Notes under the pieces: model-generated
What the model was told of the DNA's origin: nothing
The model's input: the letters and a program-made list of their open reading frames with translations, nothing else
Database searches by the model: none
Shown here: in pieces, positions 61,625-64,000 of the stretch
Layout of the letters: each line of letters begins with the position of its first letter
Numbering within the stretch: position 1 is the first letter of the stretch
Position numbers and translations under genes: made by a program
NCBI GenBank assembly: GCA_021324825.1
Contig: JAJPII010000044.1
Location: 1-64,000 of the forward strand
DNA from: Spartobacteria bacterium
GTDB taxonomy: Bacteria > Verrucomicrobiota > Verrucomicrobiia > Chthoniobacterales > Chthoniobacteraceae
Reading direction: 5' to 3'
Length of the DNA: 64,000 nucleotides

Positions 61625-61876
61625 ATGCTTCACATCATCTGGTCCATCATAGTCGGCTTCGTTGTCGGTCTCATCGCCCGCGCAATCCTGCCCGGGGACC
61701 ACGCCATGGGCTTTTTCATGACGGCGCTCGTCGGCATCGTCGGCTCGGTCGTGGGCGGCCTGATCGCGCGCACGTTCTCCAAGCCCAAGGAGGGCCAGCC
61801 CGTCCATCCCGCCGGGTTGTTGCTGTCGATCATCGGCGCGATGATCGTGCTCTTCATCGTATCCAGGCTGCAATAG
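61625..61876 (+). CDS. GlsB/YeaQ/YmgE-family small membrane protein
   Basis: An 83-residue protein with three membrane segments: HIIWSIIVGFVVGLIARAILPG, GFFMTALVGIVGSVVGGLIAR, and GLLLSIIGAMIVLFIVSRLQ, matching the transglycosylase-associated/GlsB family linked to envelope stress. A ribosome binding site GGAG lies 7 bases before ATG 61625. It is divergent from the cupredoxin-like gene. Confidence 0.88.
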   Translation: MLHIIWSIIVGFVVGLIARAILPGDHAMGFFMTALVGIVGSVVGGLIARTFSKPKEGQPVHPAGLLLSIIGAMIVLFIVSRLQ

Positions 61877-61895
61877 GCCTGCCCGGGCTCTCTTG

Positions 61896-64000
61896 ATGGC
61901 ATCGGAGCCGATAGCCGTTATTGGTGTTGGATGCCGGTTTCCCGGGGCGCGCAACGTCCGTTCCTTGTGGGATTTGCTGTGCTCGGGCCGGGACGTTCTT
62001 GGGCCTGCGCCTGAAGGCCGCTACGTCGATCTCAACGAACCCGAATCCAGCCGGTTAAGCGGCCTGCGCGGCGGATTCCTCGAAGGGATCGACCTGTTCG
62101 ACGCGGCTGCTTTCAACATCTCGCCGCGGGAAGCGCGCGTGGTCGATCCGCAACAGCGCCTCCTGCTGGAGACCGCCTGGGAGGCGCTCGAAGACGCCGG
62201 GCAGGACATGCGGCGCCTTGCTGGAAGCCCCGTCGGGGTCTATGTGGGCGTCTGGGGGAGCGATTACCAGGCGCGCCTCTTCAAAGCGTCCCCGCGGATT
62301 GACATTGCGATGACGACCGGCGGGGGCCGTTACGCGGCAGCCGGGCGGTTGTCCTACGCGTTCGATTTTCAAGGCCCCAGCGTGACTATCGACACCGCCT
62401 GCTCCTCCTCGCTGGTCGCCGTTCACATGGCCTGCCAGGCGTTGCGGACGGGCGAATGCTCCCTGGCGATTGCCGGCGGAGCGAATGTGATCCTCGACTC
62501 GGCGGTCACCATCGGCTACCTGTCCGCGGGGGCGCTCTCACCGGACGGACGCTGCAAATTTGGCGATGCGTCGGCGAACGGCTACGCGCGGTCGGAGGGC
62601 GCGGGCGTCGTGATCCTCAAGACCTTGCGCGACGCCTTGGCCGCCAACGATCCCATCCATGCGATCATCCGGGGCGGCGCGGTCACCCATGGCGGGCAAA
62701 CGGGCGGTTCGCTGCTCGCGCCGGGTGAAGCCGGGCAGTTCCTCCTCCTGAAGCGGGCTTTGGCGGCGGCCGGCCTGGGCCCGGCGGATCTCGATTACAT
62801 CGAGGCGCATGGCGCCGGCACCCGGGTGGGCGATCGCGCGGAGATTCGCGCCTTGGGCCGCTTACTCCGCGAAGGCCGAACGCCTTCCTCGCGCCCCTGT
62901 TTGATCGGGTCGATCAAGACGAATATCGGCCACACGGAATCCGCCGCGGGCATCGCGGGCCTTATCAAGGCAATCCTCTGCCTGAAACGCCGGGAAGTCC
63001 CGCCGAGCCTGCATTTTCAAAAACCGAACCCCGAGATTCCCTGGGATGAACTGCCGCTGCGAATCGCCGTGGAGCGCACGCCGCTGCAAGGCCGCCCGGC
63101 GTTCGCGGGCGTCAATTCGTTTGGCATCACCGGAACGTTCGCCCATGTGATCCTGGAGGAGGCGCCGCGCGGCATCGCAAAAACCGGTCACTCCACCCCC
63201 GCGCCCGTGCTGCTGCCACTATCCGCCCGCAGCCCCGCGGCCCTCGCGGAACTTGCCGGCGCATTCGCCAATCAACTCCGAAGTTCGCCCGGCGACCCGG
63301 CGGACATCGCCTTCAGCGCGGGGCTGCGGCGCACCCATCACGAGTTCCGGCTCGCCGCCGTTGGGAGGGACGCGGAGTCGCTGGCCGCCGAACTGGAAGC
63401 GCGCGGCCCAACCGGGGATTCCCCGGGCGAGCCGCGAATCGGCTGGGTGTTTTCCGGCCAGGGGCCGCAATGGCCGGGCATGGGCCTGCAATTATTCGCC
63501 GCCGAACCGGTGTTTCGCGCCGTGATCGAGCGGCTCGACGGGCTGATCGCGGCACAGACGGGCTGGTCGTTGATCAAGGAACTCCGCGCACCCGGAACAG
63601 CCTCGAAACTGAACAGCACGGCCATCGCGCAACCGCTCATCTTCGCGATCCAGGTCGCGCTGGCCGAACTGCTCAAGGCGTGGGGTCTCCCGCCCGCGAT
63701 GATCGTCGGCCACAGCGTCGGCGAGGCCGCGGCGGCCTGCGTGGCCGGGATACTGACCCTGGAAGACGCGGTGCGGGTGATTTGCGCGCGGGCGCGCATT
63801 GCGGAAAAAGCAAGCGGGCTCGGCAGGATGGCCGCCGTGGAACTGACCGTGGAAGAAGCTCGTGAAATGATGGGCGGCGATCTCTCGCTGGCCGCGGTGA
63901 ATGGCCCGGCGTCGCTCACCGTTTCGGGAGCGGACGAGCCGTTGCGCGAATTTTGCGACCGGGTGACCGCGCGCGGGCGCTTTTGCCGGTTGCTCGATGT
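61896..64000 (+). CDS. Type I polyketide synthase, N-terminal KS-AT (partial)
   Basis: The frame from ATG 61896 stays open for 701 codons to the window edge. The ketosynthase covers residues about 4-425: DTACSSS with Cys169, EAHGAGTRVGD (EAHGTGT in most relatives) and NIGHTESAAG with the catalytic histidines, ending NSFGITGTFAHVILEEAP. The acyltransferase starts near 510: FSGQGPQWPGMG and GHSVGEAAAA with the active Ser. Domain order KS-AT is that of modular or iterative type I synthases. Downstream modules lie outside, so the product cannot be predicted. Confidence 0.93.
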   Translation, partial: MASEPIAVIGVGCRFPGARNVRSLWDLLCSGRDVLGPAPEGRYVDLNEPESSRLSGLRGGFLEGIDLFDAAAFNISPREARVVDPQQRLLLETAWEALEDAGQDMRRLAGSPVGVYVGVWGSDYQARLFKASPRIDIAMTTGGGRYAAAGRLSYAFDFQGPSVTIDTACSSSLVAVHMACQALRTGECSLAIAGGANVILDSAVTIGYLSAGALSPDGRCKFGDASANGYARSEGAGVVILKTLRDALAANDPIHAIIRGGAVTHGGQTGGSLLAPGEAGQFLLLKRALAAAGLGPADLDYIEAHGAGTRVGDRAEIRALGRLLREGRTPSSRPCLIGSIKTNIGHTESAAGIAGLIKAILCLKRREVPPSLHFQKPNPEIPWDELPLRIAVERTPLQGRPAFAGVNSFGITGTFAHVILEEAPRGIAKTGHSTPAPVLLPLSARSPAALAELAGAFANQLRSSPGDPADIAFSAGLRRTHHEFRLAAVGRDAESLAAELEARGPTGDSPGEPRIGWVFSGQGPQWPGMGLQLFAAEPVFRAVIERLDGLIAAQTGWSLIKELRAPGTASKLNSTAIAQPLIFAIQVALAELLKAWGLPPAMIVGHSVGEAAAACVAGILTLEDAVRVICARARIAEKASGLGRMAAVELTVEEAREMMGGDLSLAAVNGPASLTVSGADEPLREFCDRVTARGRFCRLLD

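Overview
The window looks like a chromosomal segment of a GC-rich, Gram-negative bacterium, most plausibly a member of the Verrucomicrobiota. This rests on gene content, not on a marker gene. The pointers are a PEP-CTERM protein with an exosortase locus, a fused lipid A acyltransferase/heptosyltransferase, a DUF2760-Hsp70 pair, a GH9 enzyme and dense head-to-tail operons with ATGA overlaps. The phylum call is an inference of moderate confidence.

Region 1 (1-4700) is a decaying accessory island, visibly less GC-rich at its left end. It holds the end of an IS3-family element, a TIR-like/winged-helix protein, a compact rolling-circle replicon (small OB-like protein, HUH replication initiator, HTH protein, several hairpins), an orphan L7/L12-CTD-like protein, a hicBA toxin-antitoxin pair, an antitoxin fragment and the frameshifted N-terminus of a tyrosine integrase 35 bp from tRNA-Arg(TCT).

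Region 2 (4800-25800) is mostly housekeeping: CBS/DRTGG family II pyrophosphatase, GH13 sugar phosphorylase, acyltransferase-heptosyltransferase fusion, scpA, scpB, a chorismate mutase protein whose prephenate dehydratase domain has lost one lobe, a Gfo/Idh/MocA oxidoreductase, DUF2760, Hsp70, miaB, a GspF/PilC protein, a copper ATPase, a LolA-like protein, PAP2 phosphatase, GT39 and GT2 transferases.

Region 3 (25788-33110) carries a secreted GH9 glycosidase and, on the other strand, a PEP-CTERM/DUF4114 protein, a membrane-anchored TPR protein, an exosortase and two small exosortase-associated proteins.

Region 4 (33178-57446) is a large Wzx/Wzy-type exopolysaccharide cluster: O-antigen ligase/polymerase, many GT2/GT4 transferases, deacetylase, flippase, a GT26 transferase fused to two STAS domains, a chain-length protein with a dead BY-kinase-like tail, two Wza-like proteins, the initiating sugar-1-phosphate transferase and accessory nucleotidyltransferase-like proteins. 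A hicAB pair interrupts it. Partner-switching regulators lie within it: a stand-alone STAS protein, an RsbW-like/GAF/SpoIIE phosphatase and a CheY-like receiver. With the GT-STAS fusion they suggest that sugar transfer may be tied to a phosphorylation switch.

Region 5 (57436-64000) has a minus-strand set of a porin-like barrel, a hybrid histidine kinase split by a frameshift and a cupredoxin-like secreted protein, then a small GlsB/YeaQ membrane protein and the start of a type I polyketide synthase (KS-AT) that runs off the window.
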